Positions 17,525 to 27,742 of a stretch of DNA of 64,000 nt are shown one piece after another. Every line of letters starts with the position of its first letter. Positions within the stretch are counted from its first letter, which is position 1. The position numbers and the translations under genes were made by a program. The stretch comes from Chitinophaga vietnamensis (GTDB lineage Bacteria; Bacteroidota; Bacteroidia; Chitinophagales; Chitinophagaceae), in the NCBI RefSeq assembly GCF_902167635.1, contig NZ_CABHMS010000005.1, positions 434,001 through 498,000 of the forward strand, written 5' to 3'. A model generated the notes under the pieces. The model saw only the letters and a list, made by a program, of their open reading frames with translations, did no database searches and was not told the DNA's origin.

Positions 17525-19090
17525 TCATTTATCCCACCATACGCGGGTGCTGAAATTGTTGGCGCCCTGTGCGGTGATGGCAGCGTTGTAGTTGTCGGCA
17601 TTGGCGCTGGCTTCGGAGGTGGGGTAGAGCATTCTTCTCGGGATCTGGCCGCCGTTGTTATCGCCTGGATATACAACGGGTGTCAGTTTCGGGAAGTCTG
17701 ATCTTCTCCAGTTGCTCCATGCTTCGTACCAGTCGAGGAAGGAGGCCATCCAGTATTGGGTGTTGATCTGTTGCAGGCCGCTGGCTGCTACATAAGGATG
17801 TGCAGTGAGGTAGGCCGCGATGTCGGCATCGGCGATGGTGGCGCCTTTGTCGTATTGCGCGAACTGTTTCATAGCGGCGGTAACGCCGTTGTTATAGTGA
17901 GTAGCTGCGTTGGCGCCTACGTTCCAGCCGCGTTGGGCCGCTTCAGCGAGCAACAGCTCTGTTTGCGCGTAGGTGATCACGAAGGTAGGACCATCAAGTT
18001 TCAGCAGGAAGTTTTTCTGTATGGTGGAGTAATTGTTGATATCTCCCGGAAAACCTGGCGCTGTTTTTACATCGTTGGCGCCATTGTTCTGATCATAGCC
18101 ATTGGGTAAGCCGATCTGTTTGGAAGGCGTTCTGTCGCCGCTGGACTTGATCTGCGCGAGATATTGCAAGCGGGGATCATTGTTGCCTTGCAGAAAATCT
18201 ACCAATGTTTTGCTGAGGTATACGTTACCTTTTCCTACTGCGTCCCATTCGCCGCTGAGGATGTTGCTGTTGCGGTTCACGGTATTTCTGCCGCCGGTGC
18301 TCTCATGTTGTACGTAGGCGTTGTCGTCGTTGGAAGTGAATACGCCGCCGGCGTAAGCCTTTTCCACCCAGATGCGTGCGCTGTCATTTTCTGTACGTTT
18401 GCTCATACGCATGCCGAGACGCAGCATGAGCGAGTAGGCCAGCCTTTTCCATTTGAGCACGGCGTCGTCTGCGCCGCGGTAGATGAGGTCGCCCGCACCG
18501 ATCTTGTCTTTGGAGGCATCGAGGCCTTTGGCGGCTTCGTCCAGTTCTTTCAACATATCGGAATAGATATCTTTCTGCGCATCGTATTTAGGCGTGGAGA
18601 TGCCGTTCAGATAGCCTTGCCCGGCCTGCGAATAAGGGATGTTGCCATAAAGGTCGGTCAGGCGGTGAAACAGCAGCACTTTGGCGATACGGCCTACCTG
18701 GTAAAGGTTGGCGTATTGTGGTTTGCCTTTGGTATTGGCCACGAGATCCACCACGTATTTGATCTGATCCTGGTAGGCGGTGGTGAAGGCGCTGCTGGCA
18801 AATCCGTCGTTACGAGAATATTTATCGCCCGAATACCAGCCGGTAGTGGACGACAGCTGCTGCGTCATCAGGCTGCAATAGATGATGTTCACACGCCAGG
18901 TGTCGAAGCTGAAATCGTGGTTGCCCGCAAATTCCAGCTCGGCGCGGGTGAGGTTGTAGATGGGAATATTATTTTCCGGCGCCACCTTATTGGTATCGGT
19001 GTTGATATCGGAAAAATTCTTGGTACAGGAGGCCAGCAACGCAGTGGCTGGAACCGCCAGTAACAGCATATATCTTGACAGTAGTTTCAT
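17525..19090 (-). CDS. SusD/RagB-family nutrient-binding outer-membrane lipoprotein (pair 1)
   Basis: 521 residues. The type II signal ends at LLASC (lipidated Cys near residue 22), followed by TKNFSDINTDTN, the start typical of the SusD-like_2 class. The rest is helical with TPR-like pairs, and the C-terminal EAWSNWRRSDFPKL block and final STRVWWDK are usual for this class. It should form the lid of the SusC transporter encoded 10 bp upstream. No glycan hydrolase or peptidase gene is adjacent, so the ligand cannot be inferred. Confidence 0.9.
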   Translation of the reverse strand: MKLLSRYMLLLAVPATALLASCTKNFSDINTDTNKVAPENNIPIYNLTRAELEFAGNHDFSFDTWRVNIIYCSLMTQQLSSTTGWYSGDKYSRNDGFASSAFTTAYQDQIKYVVDLVANTKGKPQYANLYQVGRIAKVLLFHRLTDLYGNIPYSQAGQGYLNGISTPKYDAQKDIYSDMLKELDEAAKGLDASKDKIGAGDLIYRGADDAVLKWKRLAYSLMLRLGMRMSKRTENDSARIWVEKAYAGGVFTSNDDNAYVQHESTGGRNTVNRNSNILSGEWDAVGKGNVYLSKTLVDFLQGNNDPRLQYLAQIKSSGDRTPSKQIGLPNGYDQNNGANDVKTAPGFPGDINNYSTIQKNFLLKLDGPTFVITYAQTELLLAEAAQRGWNVGANAATHYNNGVTAAMKQFAQYDKGATIADADIAAYLTAHPYVAASGLQQINTQYWMASFLDWYEAWSNWRRSDFPKLTPVVYPGDNNGGQIPRRMLYPTSEASANADNYNAAITAQGANNFSTRVWWDK

Positions 19091-19100
19091 GTTTCTCTTT

Positions 19101-22100
19101 TTAGAATTTTACATTCAGATTTACACCGATAGATTTGGTAGTAGGCACGCCGGCGTATTCCAGACCTTGTGAGTTGGAGTTGTTGTAGGAAGATTCAGGA
19201 TCGATGTTGGGCGTATGTTTGGAGATGTAGAACAGGTTCCTGGCTACCAGCGATACTCCCAAGCCGGCAATCTTGTGGTTGAAGGCGCTTCCCGGGATGT
19301 TATAGGTAAGACTTACAGAACGGAACTTGATAAAGTCCGAGCTGTATACCTGCAAAGCAGAGATGGTAGACAGGCGGCCGTAGTAAGTTTGTGCATCTAC
19401 CGTTTTAGATACTTCGTTGCCACTGGCATCCACACCTTTCACCGTTACGCCGCCTTCCCTGCCTGCGAGGGTTTCCTTCTGCAGGCCGAAAGTGTAGGCG
19501 TTAGCGTTAGTACCGGAATACAGTACACCGCCATTTTTATAATCGATGAGGAAAGAGAGACCGAAACGTTTGTATACAAATTCGTTGTTCCAACCGCCGG
19601 ATACGGGCGCCACGCCGGTACCTCTCGGGGTGAGCGCACCTTGCTGTGGAAGGCCGTTATCCAGTACCAGGTTGCCTTTGGCGTCTCTCAGGTAATCAAA
19701 TGCCATCACCTGCGCAATCGGCAAGCCTACTACATGTTTGATATAGGCGTTGGTGGTGCGTGATTGATCCATCTGCATGTCCGCCTGGCCGGCAGCGAGT
19801 TGCAGTACGGTATTTTTGTTGTTGGTATAGTTGAAGCTGGTGGTCCAGGTGAAGTCAGTAGTTTTCACAGGCACTACAGATACCATCAGTTCAATACCTT
19901 TGTTTTCTATTTTACCTACGTTCAGCAGCCTGGTCAGGTAGCCGGAAGTGATAGATACGGTACCGGATACGATATCGTTCAGTGTTTGTTTTTTATACAC
20001 AGCAACGTCAACGGATAAACGATTTTTGAAGAAACCCAGTTGAGCACCGATTTCCGCCTCTTTCACTTTCAGTGGTTCGAGGTTTGCATTCGGGATTTCA
20101 GAAGGCAGGTCGGCGATCGGGTTGCCGCCGATAGCGCCCATAGCGCCGTAGTACAGCTGTGTTTTGAAAGGCTGCGCGTCGCCACCCACCTGTGAGTAAC
20201 CCGCTCTGATCTTACCGAAGTTGAGCCATGGCAATTGCAGGGTTTCGGAGAAGAGATAAGAGGCATTGATAGATGGATAGTTGTAAGAGTTGTTCCTGGC
20301 AGGCAATGAACTGGACCAGTCGTTACGATCCGTCAGGGTCAGGAACAAGGTGCTTTTATAAGACAGCTCCAATGATCCGTACACAGAATGTACTTCTTTG
20401 GTAGGCGTGCTGATATTTACGTTTCTGGCGCTGGCAGTGCTCGGGTTGTAGAGGTTGGCATATGCGAGGCCGTCGGCATTCATATCAATTTCTTTGGCGT
20501 CCTGGCGCATGAAGTTGGCGCCGGCAGTAACACCGATATTGAAATCGCGGGCAACAGTTTTGTTGAGGCCTACGAGTACGTCGGTATTGAGCTCATTGAA
20601 ATTGCGGGTAAGGTCCTGGTACAGTTTACCGGTAGGTTTGAATGCGGTACCCGTGGGCCAGATGCTCTGCGCGTTGAAGGCGAAGAAGTCGTTGGTAACG
20701 CGGCCTTGCACATACAGCCAGTCGGTAGCCTGGTAGCGGAGACTAGCCATGCCCATCATCCTGTCTTTGTTTGTTTTGTTAGAGAATTTAGCGGCAGCGA
20801 AGTAGGGATTGGTATTATACTGGTTGTCGCTGTATTGTGTTTCTGCGCCGGTGAGCGGATCCCATCCTGGTGCGAGGAGATTGGCTCTTACGTTCGGCGG
20901 CAGGAACATGATGGCGAAGTTACCGTTACCAGGTGCATCGCTCACATTGGCGCGGTTAGCTCTTTCTTTCACATATGTGATGTTGGCTTGTCCGGACCAT
21001 TTCGGACTTAATTTAAATCCGAGGTCGATGTTGGCGTTGTTACGTTTATAGTAAGCGCCGGGATATACGCCCAGGTTGCGGAGATCGCCGAGCGATACGC
21101 GGAAGGTAGTAGCTTCATTACCGCCGGAGAAGGCCACCGTATTGGTAATGGTGGAACCGGTGCGATAGAAGTCTTTGAAGTTATGCTGACTTTCCTTGCT
21201 GTAAGGACGTTGTTGGCCATCGAAGTAATAGGCAGGCTGGCCATCGAGTTTCGCGCCCCATGACGACATGCCCGTTCTGATGCCGCTGGTAGCATCTGTA
21301 GGACGCGCGCCCAGCGTGCCCTGGCCGTATACGTCCTGGAAGTCGCGGTAGTCGTGCACTTTATCGATGGTCATGTTGCTGTTCACTTCAATGCCGATGC
21401 CTTTACGCGCCTTGCCTGATTTGGTGGTGATGAGGATTACGCCGTTGATACCGCGTTGGCCGTACAATGCGGCGGCGGCGCCACCTTTCAATACGGTCAT
21501 ATCTTCGATATCATCCGGGTTGATGCTGGAGATGCCATCGCCATAGTCGGCGCCGCCATACATACCGGGGTTGCCCTGGTTGTCGTTGTTGAGCGGGATG
21601 CCGTTCACTACATACAGTGGCTGGTTGTTGAAAGAGAGGGAGGAGTTACCACGGATGGTGACGCGGGAAGAGCCACCAGGGCCGGTTGCAGGGGCCGAGC
21701 TGTTTACGCCGGCTACTTTACCAACGAGGGCATTACCTACGTTGATCTCGCGGGCCTGGGTGAAGTCGCCGCCTTTCACTTTGGTGATGGCATAGCCAAC
21801 GCTTTTCTCTTCTTTCTTGATGCCCAGTGCGGTTACTACCAGTTCATTGAGGCCGGTGGAACCTTCTTCCAGGGTGATGTTCATTTCGTCGTCGCTGCCT
21901 ACTGTTACTTCTTTAACGGTAAATCCTACGAAGCGGAATACCAGTACATCGCCGGCTTTGGCGGCGATCTTGTATTGTCCGTTTGCATTTGCCTGGGTGC
22001 CTTTGCCCGTATTTTTCACGATTACAGTAACGCCGGGTAAAGGAGAGCCTTTACTGTCTTTGACAGTACCATGTACATCCTTTTGTTGGAAGTTCGCATG

Positions 22101-22220
22101 CCATGCGCTGGAATGTGCAGTGGTGGCGGCTACTGCAGCATACGCATTTTCCGTTATCACCGTGCTGAGCGCAAGCCCGGTAGCAACGCATGCTTTCATG
22201 AGGCGTAGGTTTCTTTTCAT
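19101..22220 (-). CDS. SusC/RagA-family TonB-linked outer-membrane transporter (pair 1)
   Basis: 1039 residues: signal peptide, a carboxypeptidase-regulatory-like beta-sandwich (about residues 52-125, VHGTVKDSKGSPLPGVTVIV), a TonB plug (GNALVGKVAGVNSS; PLYVVNGIPLNND; VLKGGAAAALYGQRGINGVI), then a 22-strand barrel ending in NLNVKF. There is no STN domain. The signal peptide and start region (AAGGCAAGTATG, MKRNLRLMK) are almost the same as in pair 2. It imports an unknown substrate using TonB energy together with the downstream SusD protein. Confidence 0.93.
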   Translation of the reverse strand: MKRNLRLMKACVATGLALSTVITENAYAAVAATTAHSSAWHANFQQKDVHGTVKDSKGSPLPGVTVIVKNTGKGTQANANGQYKIAAKAGDVLVFRFVGFTVKEVTVGSDDEMNITLEEGSTGLNELVVTALGIKKEEKSVGYAITKVKGGDFTQAREINVGNALVGKVAGVNSSAPATGPGGSSRVTIRGNSSLSFNNQPLYVVNGIPLNNDNQGNPGMYGGADYGDGISSINPDDIEDMTVLKGGAAAALYGQRGINGVILITTKSGKARKGIGIEVNSNMTIDKVHDYRDFQDVYGQGTLGARPTDATSGIRTGMSSWGAKLDGQPAYYFDGQQRPYSKESQHNFKDFYRTGSTITNTVAFSGGNEATTFRVSLGDLRNLGVYPGAYYKRNNANIDLGFKLSPKWSGQANITYVKERANRANVSDAPGNGNFAIMFLPPNVRANLLAPGWDPLTGAETQYSDNQYNTNPYFAAAKFSNKTNKDRMMGMASLRYQATDWLYVQGRVTNDFFAFNAQSIWPTGTAFKPTGKLYQDLTRNFNELNTDVLVGLNKTVARDFNIGVTAGANFMRQDAKEIDMNADGLAYANLYNPSTASARNVNISTPTKEVHSVYGSLELSYKSTLFLTLTDRNDWSSSLPARNNSYNYPSINASYLFSETLQLPWLNFGKIRAGYSQVGGDAQPFKTQLYYGAMGAIGGNPIADLPSEIPNANLEPLKVKEAEIGAQLGFFKNRLSVDVAVYKKQTLNDIVSGTVSITSGYLTRLLNVGKIENKGIELMVSVVPVKTTDFTWTTSFNYTNNKNTVLQLAAGQADMQMDQSRTTNAYIKHVVGLPIAQVMAFDYLRDAKGNLVLDNGLPQQGALTPRGTGVAPVSGGWNNEFVYKRFGLSFLIDYKNGGVLYSGTNANAYTFGLQKETLAGREGGVTVKGVDASGNEVSKTVDAQTYYGRLSTISALQVYSSDFIKFRSVSLTYNIPGSAFNHKIAGLGVSLVARNLFYISKHTPNIDPESSYNNSNSQGLEYAGVPTTKSIGVNLNVKF

Positions 22221-22344
22221 ACTTGCCTTGTTTTAAAATTTTGGTTTGATAAATGAATGGACATTTTCGTATAGTCGTGTCAGTTACATGCTGTATAGGC
22301 CGATGTAGAGGAGTCGTATGAAGAGAGTGATGGTACTATAGAAT
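22221..22344 (-). promoter_or_regulatory. Upstream region of SusC pair 1
   Basis: The last bases before the ATG, AAGGCAAGTATG on the - strand, are the same as before the pair 2 SusC gene at 27318, which points to duplication of the start region. I see no TAnnTTTG -7 element with a well-placed TTTG, so the promoter is unresolved. Confidence 0.35.
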
Positions 22345-22462
22345 ATTTAGGGATTTTTTGATTTAGGGATTTGAGAATTTAAATTCCATGTAAATCTTCA
22401 TGGGAATTTAAATTCTCAAATCCCTAAATCAAGAAATCCGTAAATCAAGAAATCCCTAAATG
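22345..22462. repeat. Octamer-built palindromic element R6
   Basis: The left arm is a run of octamers ATTTAGGG, ATTTTTTG, ATTTAGGG, ATTTGAGA, then ATTTAAATTCC. After a 14-nt loop the right arm mirrors these with a few changes and carries an extra unit. It lies between the SusD pair 2 terminator and the SusC pair 1 start, so it is in the 5' region of pair 1 and the 3' region of pair 2. Confidence 0.8.
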
Positions 22463-22467
22463 AAAAA

Positions 22468-22489
22468 GCCGGTCCTCAACAGGACCGGC
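22468..22489 (-). terminator. Rho-independent terminator of SusC/SusD pair 2
   Basis: GCCGGTCCT, a CAAC loop (plus-strand reading) and AGGACCGGC form a 9-bp GC-rich stem. On the - strand it is followed directly by TTTTTC. It lies 41 bp past the SusD stop at 22531. Confidence 0.8.
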
Positions 22490-22530
22490 ATCGATTTTTA
22501 TGCACGCGATTCAAAATAAGACATTGTTGA

Positions 22531-24138
22531 TTAGTGTACCGGATCCCACCAGAGGTGTGTGCCTCCTACGTCTTTCTGTACACTTAAAGTTTGGATGGCG
22601 CGGAGTACCGCTGCATTGTTGGTGGAGTACTCGTTGCTCGGGAACTGCGCCCTGCGAACGAAATCAGTGGTGCTGATTTTGCCGCCGCTGTTGTTGATCA
22701 CAACAGGGAACAGTTTGGGATAGCCGGTCCGGCGAAATTCGGACCAGGCTTCTTCCCCTTCGGGATACATGGCGATCCATTTCTGGGTGATGATACGTTC
22801 GAGGTTTGTTTCAAACGGAGCGGCAGCATCCCATTTGATGGTGATGGTGCTCAGGTAGGGCGAGCCGGTCAGCACATCGTTGGCGCCCGCCGTGATGGCC
22901 TTGGGATCTTTGTAGGGCGCGGGTGTGAGCGTACTGTTATTGATATAGGCAGCTGCCTGTGCGCTCAAACCATATTGATCAAACGAAGTGCTGATACCAC
23001 TTTCGTAATTGGATTTAGGATCGCCGGCGTTAGCCCATCCGCGGAGGGCGGCTTCTGCTTTGAGGAACCAGGCCTCTGCGGCAGTCATCAGCAAAATCTT
23101 GCTGGGGAAGGTGACGAGCTTGGAATAACCTACATACCGTTCTTTCGCATCGATATCGATACCATTGCGGATGCCTTTGAAAGTGCCGGCTACTTTAGGA
23201 TCGGTGGCAGGCAATACATACTTGGGCAGGCGCGGATCGTTGTAGCCGCCGAGGATAGACTCTAAAGGAGCGCCCATGCGGATATCATCCCAGGAATTGT
23301 TGATGGTGTTCAGTGGATGCGTGGTAGCGCCGATGTCAACAAGGAAATTATCGCTGGCGCTGGTGAGCAGGCCGCCGGCATTGGCGAGGGCAGCTTCGCC
23401 TTCTGTTTTTGCTTTCGCAGGATCGATCTTCACTACGCGCAGCGCCAGGCGCAAACGCAGGGTGTTGGCGAATTTCAGCCATTGTGCATAACTGCCGCCA
23501 TATACGAGGTCGGCTTTGCTGAACAATACGCTGGAAGGTTTGCCTGCCAGCGGCGTGAGGATATCGATGGCTTCTTTCAGATCAGCAAAAAATGCATAGT
23601 AGGCATCTTTCTGTGCATCAAAATCAACACCACCTTCTGCATTGGGCACATTATATTTTGTGTAGATGATAGGTCCAAAGATATCACTGACACGGTGCAT
23701 GGCTTCTACGCGCAGTATTTTGGACATGGCGTAGGCGTCGGGGAAGTTTTTGTCTTTGGAGAAATTACCCGCTTTGTAGCAAGGGTTCATCACATTCGCA
23801 TAAGCGATGGTGAAGGAGGCGCTGGTCCATCCATCGAGCAGGTTATAGTTCAGGTTATTGCTGTTGCCTGCAAAGGGTGTAGCCGACATCATATATCCGC
23901 CGAAAACATCGCCGAGGAGGTTCTGTTGCAGCTGGAAGGAAGGCACCGGCTGATACAGGTAGATGCTGCGTTGCGCCTGTTGCAGCTGTGCGGCCACAAT
24001 GGCGAAATCAGGTTCGAGGTCTTTGTCTGTAGAACCGTAAGGATTTTTGTTGATATCCTCGAAGTTCTTGGTACAACTGCCCATGCTGAGCAGCGCCGCG
24101 AGGGCCAGAGCAGCTATCTTGAATGATTTATAGTTCAT
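22531..24138 (-). CDS. SusD/RagB-family nutrient-binding lipoprotein (pair 2)
   Basis: 535 residues, lipobox LLSMGSC then TKNFEDINKNPYG, which marks the SusD-like_2 class. The block QKWIAMYPEGEEAWSEF and the following RRTGYPKLFPVVINNSGG are nearly identical to the pair 3 SusD, so the two arose by tandem duplication. It pairs with the SusC gene 30 bp upstream. It is a surface lipoprotein that captures the ligand above the SusC barrel; ligand unknown. Confidence 0.9.
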   Translation of the reverse strand: MNYKSFKIAALALAALLSMGSCTKNFEDINKNPYGSTDKDLEPDFAIVAAQLQQAQRSIYLYQPVPSFQLQQNLLGDVFGGYMMSATPFAGNSNNLNYNLLDGWTSASFTIAYANVMNPCYKAGNFSKDKNFPDAYAMSKILRVEAMHRVSDIFGPIIYTKYNVPNAEGGVDFDAQKDAYYAFFADLKEAIDILTPLAGKPSSVLFSKADLVYGGSYAQWLKFANTLRLRLALRVVKIDPAKAKTEGEAALANAGGLLTSASDNFLVDIGATTHPLNTINNSWDDIRMGAPLESILGGYNDPRLPKYVLPATDPKVAGTFKGIRNGIDIDAKERYVGYSKLVTFPSKILLMTAAEAWFLKAEAALRGWANAGDPKSNYESGISTSFDQYGLSAQAAAYINNSTLTPAPYKDPKAITAGANDVLTGSPYLSTITIKWDAAAPFETNLERIITQKWIAMYPEGEEAWSEFRRTGYPKLFPVVINNSGGKISTTDFVRRAQFPSNEYSTNNAAVLRAIQTLSVQKDVGGTHLWWDPVH

Positions 24139-24168
24139 GGCTTTTGTTATTAGTGGTTCTGAATCGGA

Positions 24169-27100
24169 TTAAAGGGACAGTTTCAGATTAAGGCCGAAGC
24201 TGCGGGTAGCAGGCAGGCCAAATACATCTACACCCTGTAAACCATTGTCTGTACTCATGCTCAGCTCAGGATCGTAAGGCGCTTTCTTCGTGAAGAAGAA
24301 GAGGTTACGGCCTACCAGTCCTACTTTCAGGCTTTTGATTGCTGAAGTGCGTAAAGGAATAGTGTAGCCGATAGCCAGCTCTCTCAAGCGGATATTGGTA
24401 GCATCGTACATATAATATTCAGTGATACCGGCGCGACCGCCAACAGTACCGTAGAACACATCTGCGGGTATCTTGCCGCTGAATTTGCCGCCGGAAACGG
24501 TGGTGGCATTGATGCTTACGCCGCCATTGTCGCGGGCATCGGCAGTGGCTTTGGATACGCCGTATTCATCCAGCATGGCTTGTGTAACGCTCATCACTTT
24601 ACCGCCGAAACGGCCGTCGATCAGGAAGTTGAGGCTGAACTGTTTCCAGCTGAAGCTGTTGTTCCATCCCAACAGGAATTTCGGTGTGGGATTGCCGAGG
24701 AAGGTGAGGGCGCCATCAGCAGGGATAGGCTTGCCATTGTCTTCAACAAGAATAGAGCCGTCTGCAGCGCGTTTGAAGGCCTTGCCATAGATGTCTCCGA
24801 AAGAACTGCCTTCATGCAGCATCAACGCATAGTTGTTTACGTTGTCGCCTTTGGGCGTGATGATGTAATCGCCTTTCAGCTGCGGCGCCAGTTCTATGAT
24901 GGTGTTCTTGTTACGGGTGAAGTTAAAGGTGGTGGTCCAGCTCAGGTCTTTTTGTTTGATGACCTGGTAGCCGAGCGTAGCTTCTATACCGGTGTTGCGC
25001 ACATTACCTGCATTCACGAAAGCATTCGGATACAGGAAGCCGCTGGAGATACGGAAATCAAAATATTGATCTTTGGTATGTGAATTATACCAGGTGAAAT
25101 CGAAGTTCAGCCTGTTATCCAGGAATCTCCACTCTGTACCGATTTCAACGGAGGTAGTCATTTCCGGCTTCAGTGGCTGATTGAGATAGGCGCCGGAAAC
25201 ATTGGAGGTCAGCGTTCCTGAAGCGATGATGTTGGTAGGCAGGGTAGCAAAGGGCGCTACGTCGTTACCCACTTTGGCGTAAGACAAACGCAGTTTGGAA
25301 TAATCGATGAATGCCGGCATTTTAAACACATCGCTGAGGATAGTGTTCAAACCTGCGGAATAATAGAGATATCCCTTTTTCATGTTGGGCGTATACGCCA
25401 GGGTAGATGACCAGTCGTTACGTGCGGTCAGATCGAGGAATACTTTTTCGCTGAAGTTGATGCCTGCGGTAGCGAAGACAGATTGCAGCTGCCTTCTCAA
25501 CCCGTCAGGTTTCACTTTGGTCGCGGGATTCAGGTTGAGGTTACCGATGTGGAACACATTCGCAAAGGCGAGGTCGCCATCTTTTGAATCCAGGAAAGTA
25601 CGATCCTGTTTCAGGTCGGTGATGCTGGTACCGGCAGTGAAGTTCAGGCCGAATTTGTCAGACAGCTTTGTGTTACCCAATAACAACAGATCGCCGTAGT
25701 ACTGGGTGCTGGTAATATAATCATAGGTATAGCGACCGTTTGCATCAGCAATGGTGGTTTGTGTGCCTGCATTGGCTTTCAGCTCATATTTGTCCCATGA
25801 CTTGTTGGCATTGCCTCTCGCCTGGATACTGAGCCAGTCGGTGAGTTTGTAACGCAGGGTCAATGAGGCGATGATATTGTCTTTCCTGTTCTCTGTTATA
25901 TTCCTGTTGAGTATCCAGTAAGGATTTTGTTGGGAATCCTGACCACCTTTACCCTGGTCGTAGTTGATGTTCCACCAGTTTTGCATGTACATGTTACGGG
26001 TGGGAGAGAAGTATTCGAAATTATTTTTGTAATCATCGAAATTCAGTCCGCGTGGAAACAGGTACAGGCCGGTGAGCGCGTTGTAATACAAGCCGGAAGA
26101 GGGCCTGTTGTGCGCATTCTGCGTGGTGGCCAGCACATTCGCATCGATGTTCAGTTTATCATTGAAGAAGTTGGCATTCTCCCTGAAATTGACGGTATGC
26201 TGATAGAACTTGCTGGTGGGCAGGATACCTTTGTTGGAAGTATTGGAATAGGAAAAATAGGTCTGTGATTTTTCTGTGCCACCGGAGAGGTTGATGGAGT
26301 TGATCCATGTAGTACCATTCTGGAAGAAGGGTTTCACGTGATCCGGGCTGCTGCCTTTTGGTCCCCAGCTATACAGGTTGTCTTTGTTGGTTTGCAGGTA
26401 GGAGAACTGCAAATCGGGGCGGTACGAGGGGCGGTCGAGTGTGAAATCGGAAGAGTAGTTCACTTTCATATTGCCGGCCTTTCCTTTTTTGGTGGTGATC
26501 ATGATCACGCCATTGGCGGCCTGGCTACCGTACAAGGCAGATGCAGAGGCGCCTTTGAGCACATTCACGCTTTCGATATCATCGGGGTTGATGGTGCTGA
26601 GAATATCGCCGCCGTCCCGGCCACCGGAAGAGGCGCCGGATGACTGGCCCCAGAGGTCAGTAGGCTGCGCGCTGGTGAAGTTAGCGATGGGTACGCCGTC
26701 TACTACATACAGCGGCTGGTTTTCGCGGATGGATTTCTGTCCGCGAAGGATCACCCTGGAAGACCCTGCCACACCGGATGCGCTGCGGTTGACCTGCAAG
26801 CCGGAGATCTTTCCGGAGAGGCTGTTCACGACGTTGCTTTCTTTTACGGTGGTGAGGTCTTCACTTTTTACGGACTGTGTGGAATAGGTCAGTTCTTTTG
26901 CTTTACGTTGGATGCCCAGAGCTGTTACCACAAGTTCGTTCAGCCCCTTCACGTTATCGTCCATGGTTACAGTGAGGGCGCTATTGGCGCCTACCGGTAC
27001 TTCTTTCTGTGCGAAGCCAACAGAGCTGAAAACCAGTATGTCGCTGCTTTTTACGTTGCTAAGGTGGAACTTGCCATCGCCAGTTGTTTGCGTTCCGCGT

Positions 27101-27318
27101 GCCGTGCCTTTTATCTGTACCGTTACACCAGGCAGCACATTTCCTTTACTATCGCGCACCGTACCAGCTATTTCTTTTTCCTGGAAAATGCTACGGAATG
27201 AAAGCGTGGGAGTGTAAGCATACCTCGCCGCCATCACCTGTGCATTGTCTGCAATTATGGAAGTGATGGCAATACCGGCAGCCATACACACTTTCATAAG
27301 GCGTAGGTTCTTTTTCAT
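24169..27318 (-). CDS. SusC/RagA-family TonB-linked transporter (pair 2)
   Basis: 1049 residues: signal peptide, carboxypeptidase-regulatory-like domain (AGTVRDSKGNVLPGVTVQIK), plug (NSLSGKISGLQVNRSASG; PLYVVDGVPI; VLKGASASALYGSQAANGVI) and barrel ending in LNLKLSL. It lacks an STN domain. The C-terminal half (NFLIDGRFGGKVMSVTQA, AGITEYYMYDATNIRLREL) closely matches the pair 3 SusC, showing that pairs 2 and 3 are tandem duplicates, one of which has lost or gained the signalling extension. Confidence 0.93.
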   Translation of the reverse strand: MKKNLRLMKVCMAAGIAITSIIADNAQVMAARYAYTPTLSFRSIFQEKEIAGTVRDSKGNVLPGVTVQIKGTARGTQTTGDGKFHLSNVKSSDILVFSSVGFAQKEVPVGANSALTVTMDDNVKGLNELVVTALGIQRKAKELTYSTQSVKSEDLTTVKESNVVNSLSGKISGLQVNRSASGVAGSSRVILRGQKSIRENQPLYVVDGVPIANFTSAQPTDLWGQSSGASSGGRDGGDILSTINPDDIESVNVLKGASASALYGSQAANGVIMITTKKGKAGNMKVNYSSDFTLDRPSYRPDLQFSYLQTNKDNLYSWGPKGSSPDHVKPFFQNGTTWINSINLSGGTEKSQTYFSYSNTSNKGILPTSKFYQHTVNFRENANFFNDKLNIDANVLATTQNAHNRPSSGLYYNALTGLYLFPRGLNFDDYKNNFEYFSPTRNMYMQNWWNINYDQGKGGQDSQQNPYWILNRNITENRKDNIIASLTLRYKLTDWLSIQARGNANKSWDKYELKANAGTQTTIADANGRYTYDYITSTQYYGDLLLLGNTKLSDKFGLNFTAGTSITDLKQDRTFLDSKDGDLAFANVFHIGNLNLNPATKVKPDGLRRQLQSVFATAGINFSEKVFLDLTARNDWSSTLAYTPNMKKGYLYYSAGLNTILSDVFKMPAFIDYSKLRLSYAKVGNDVAPFATLPTNIIASGTLTSNVSGAYLNQPLKPEMTTSVEIGTEWRFLDNRLNFDFTWYNSHTKDQYFDFRISSGFLYPNAFVNAGNVRNTGIEATLGYQVIKQKDLSWTTTFNFTRNKNTIIELAPQLKGDYIITPKGDNVNNYALMLHEGSSFGDIYGKAFKRAADGSILVEDNGKPIPADGALTFLGNPTPKFLLGWNNSFSWKQFSLNFLIDGRFGGKVMSVTQAMLDEYGVSKATADARDNGGVSINATTVSGGKFSGKIPADVFYGTVGGRAGITEYYMYDATNIRLRELAIGYTIPLRTSAIKSLKVGLVGRNLFFFTKKAPYDPELSMSTDNGLQGVDVFGLPATRSFGLNLKLSL

Positions 27319-27554
27319 ACTTGCCTTTTTAGTTTGGTTAATAAATGGGATTTGTATTGATCAGAAAATTATTCGTCACGTTAAATTGGTCAGCATAGGT
27401 CAAAGCCTGCCCCTGGGCCTTTTGAGGCCCTTATCGGGTTGCATGATGTTTGCGGCTGCTGTATTTGAATCCCGGCTTTATAGTTTTCTCATTACATGAA
27501 ATTGTTCCGGGTAAGTAGTCGGGTGAGGAGAGAAGAAGTACTATCGGGAGAAAA
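27319..27554. other. Upstream region of SusC pair 2
   Basis: 236 bp between the SusC start and the repeat block. The ATG is preceded on the - strand by AAGGCAAGT. I find no convincing -33/-7 promoter, terminator or open frame here; the promoter of pair 2 presumably lies within it. Confidence 0.3.
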
Positions 27555-27742
27555 AAAATTTTCGGATTTTTTGATTTTCGGATTTATGAATTTAGTTGAA
27601 AGGGAGAAGAGCTTATCTCCGCTTCAATCAAATCAAAAAATTCGTAAATCAAAAAATCCGCAAATCCTTGTTGAAAGGGAGAAGAGCTTATCTCCGCTCC
27701 AATCAAATCAAAAAATCCGTAAATCAAAAAATCCGCCAATCC
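27555..27742. repeat. Tandem octamer-repeat element R7 (two copies of a ~73-bp unit)
   Basis: It starts with octamers ATTTTCGG, ATTTTTTG, ATTTTCGG, ATTTATGA. Then come two tandem copies of a unit that begins GTTGAAAGGGAGAAGAGC, continues with TTATCTCCGCTYCAATC and ends in a complementary-strand octamer run. The copies differ at only a few positions. The core (GAAGCGGAGATAAG on the - strand) recurs at the tip of hairpin R3 at 52444-52460. The block ends at the stop codon of SusD pair 3. Confidence 0.85.
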
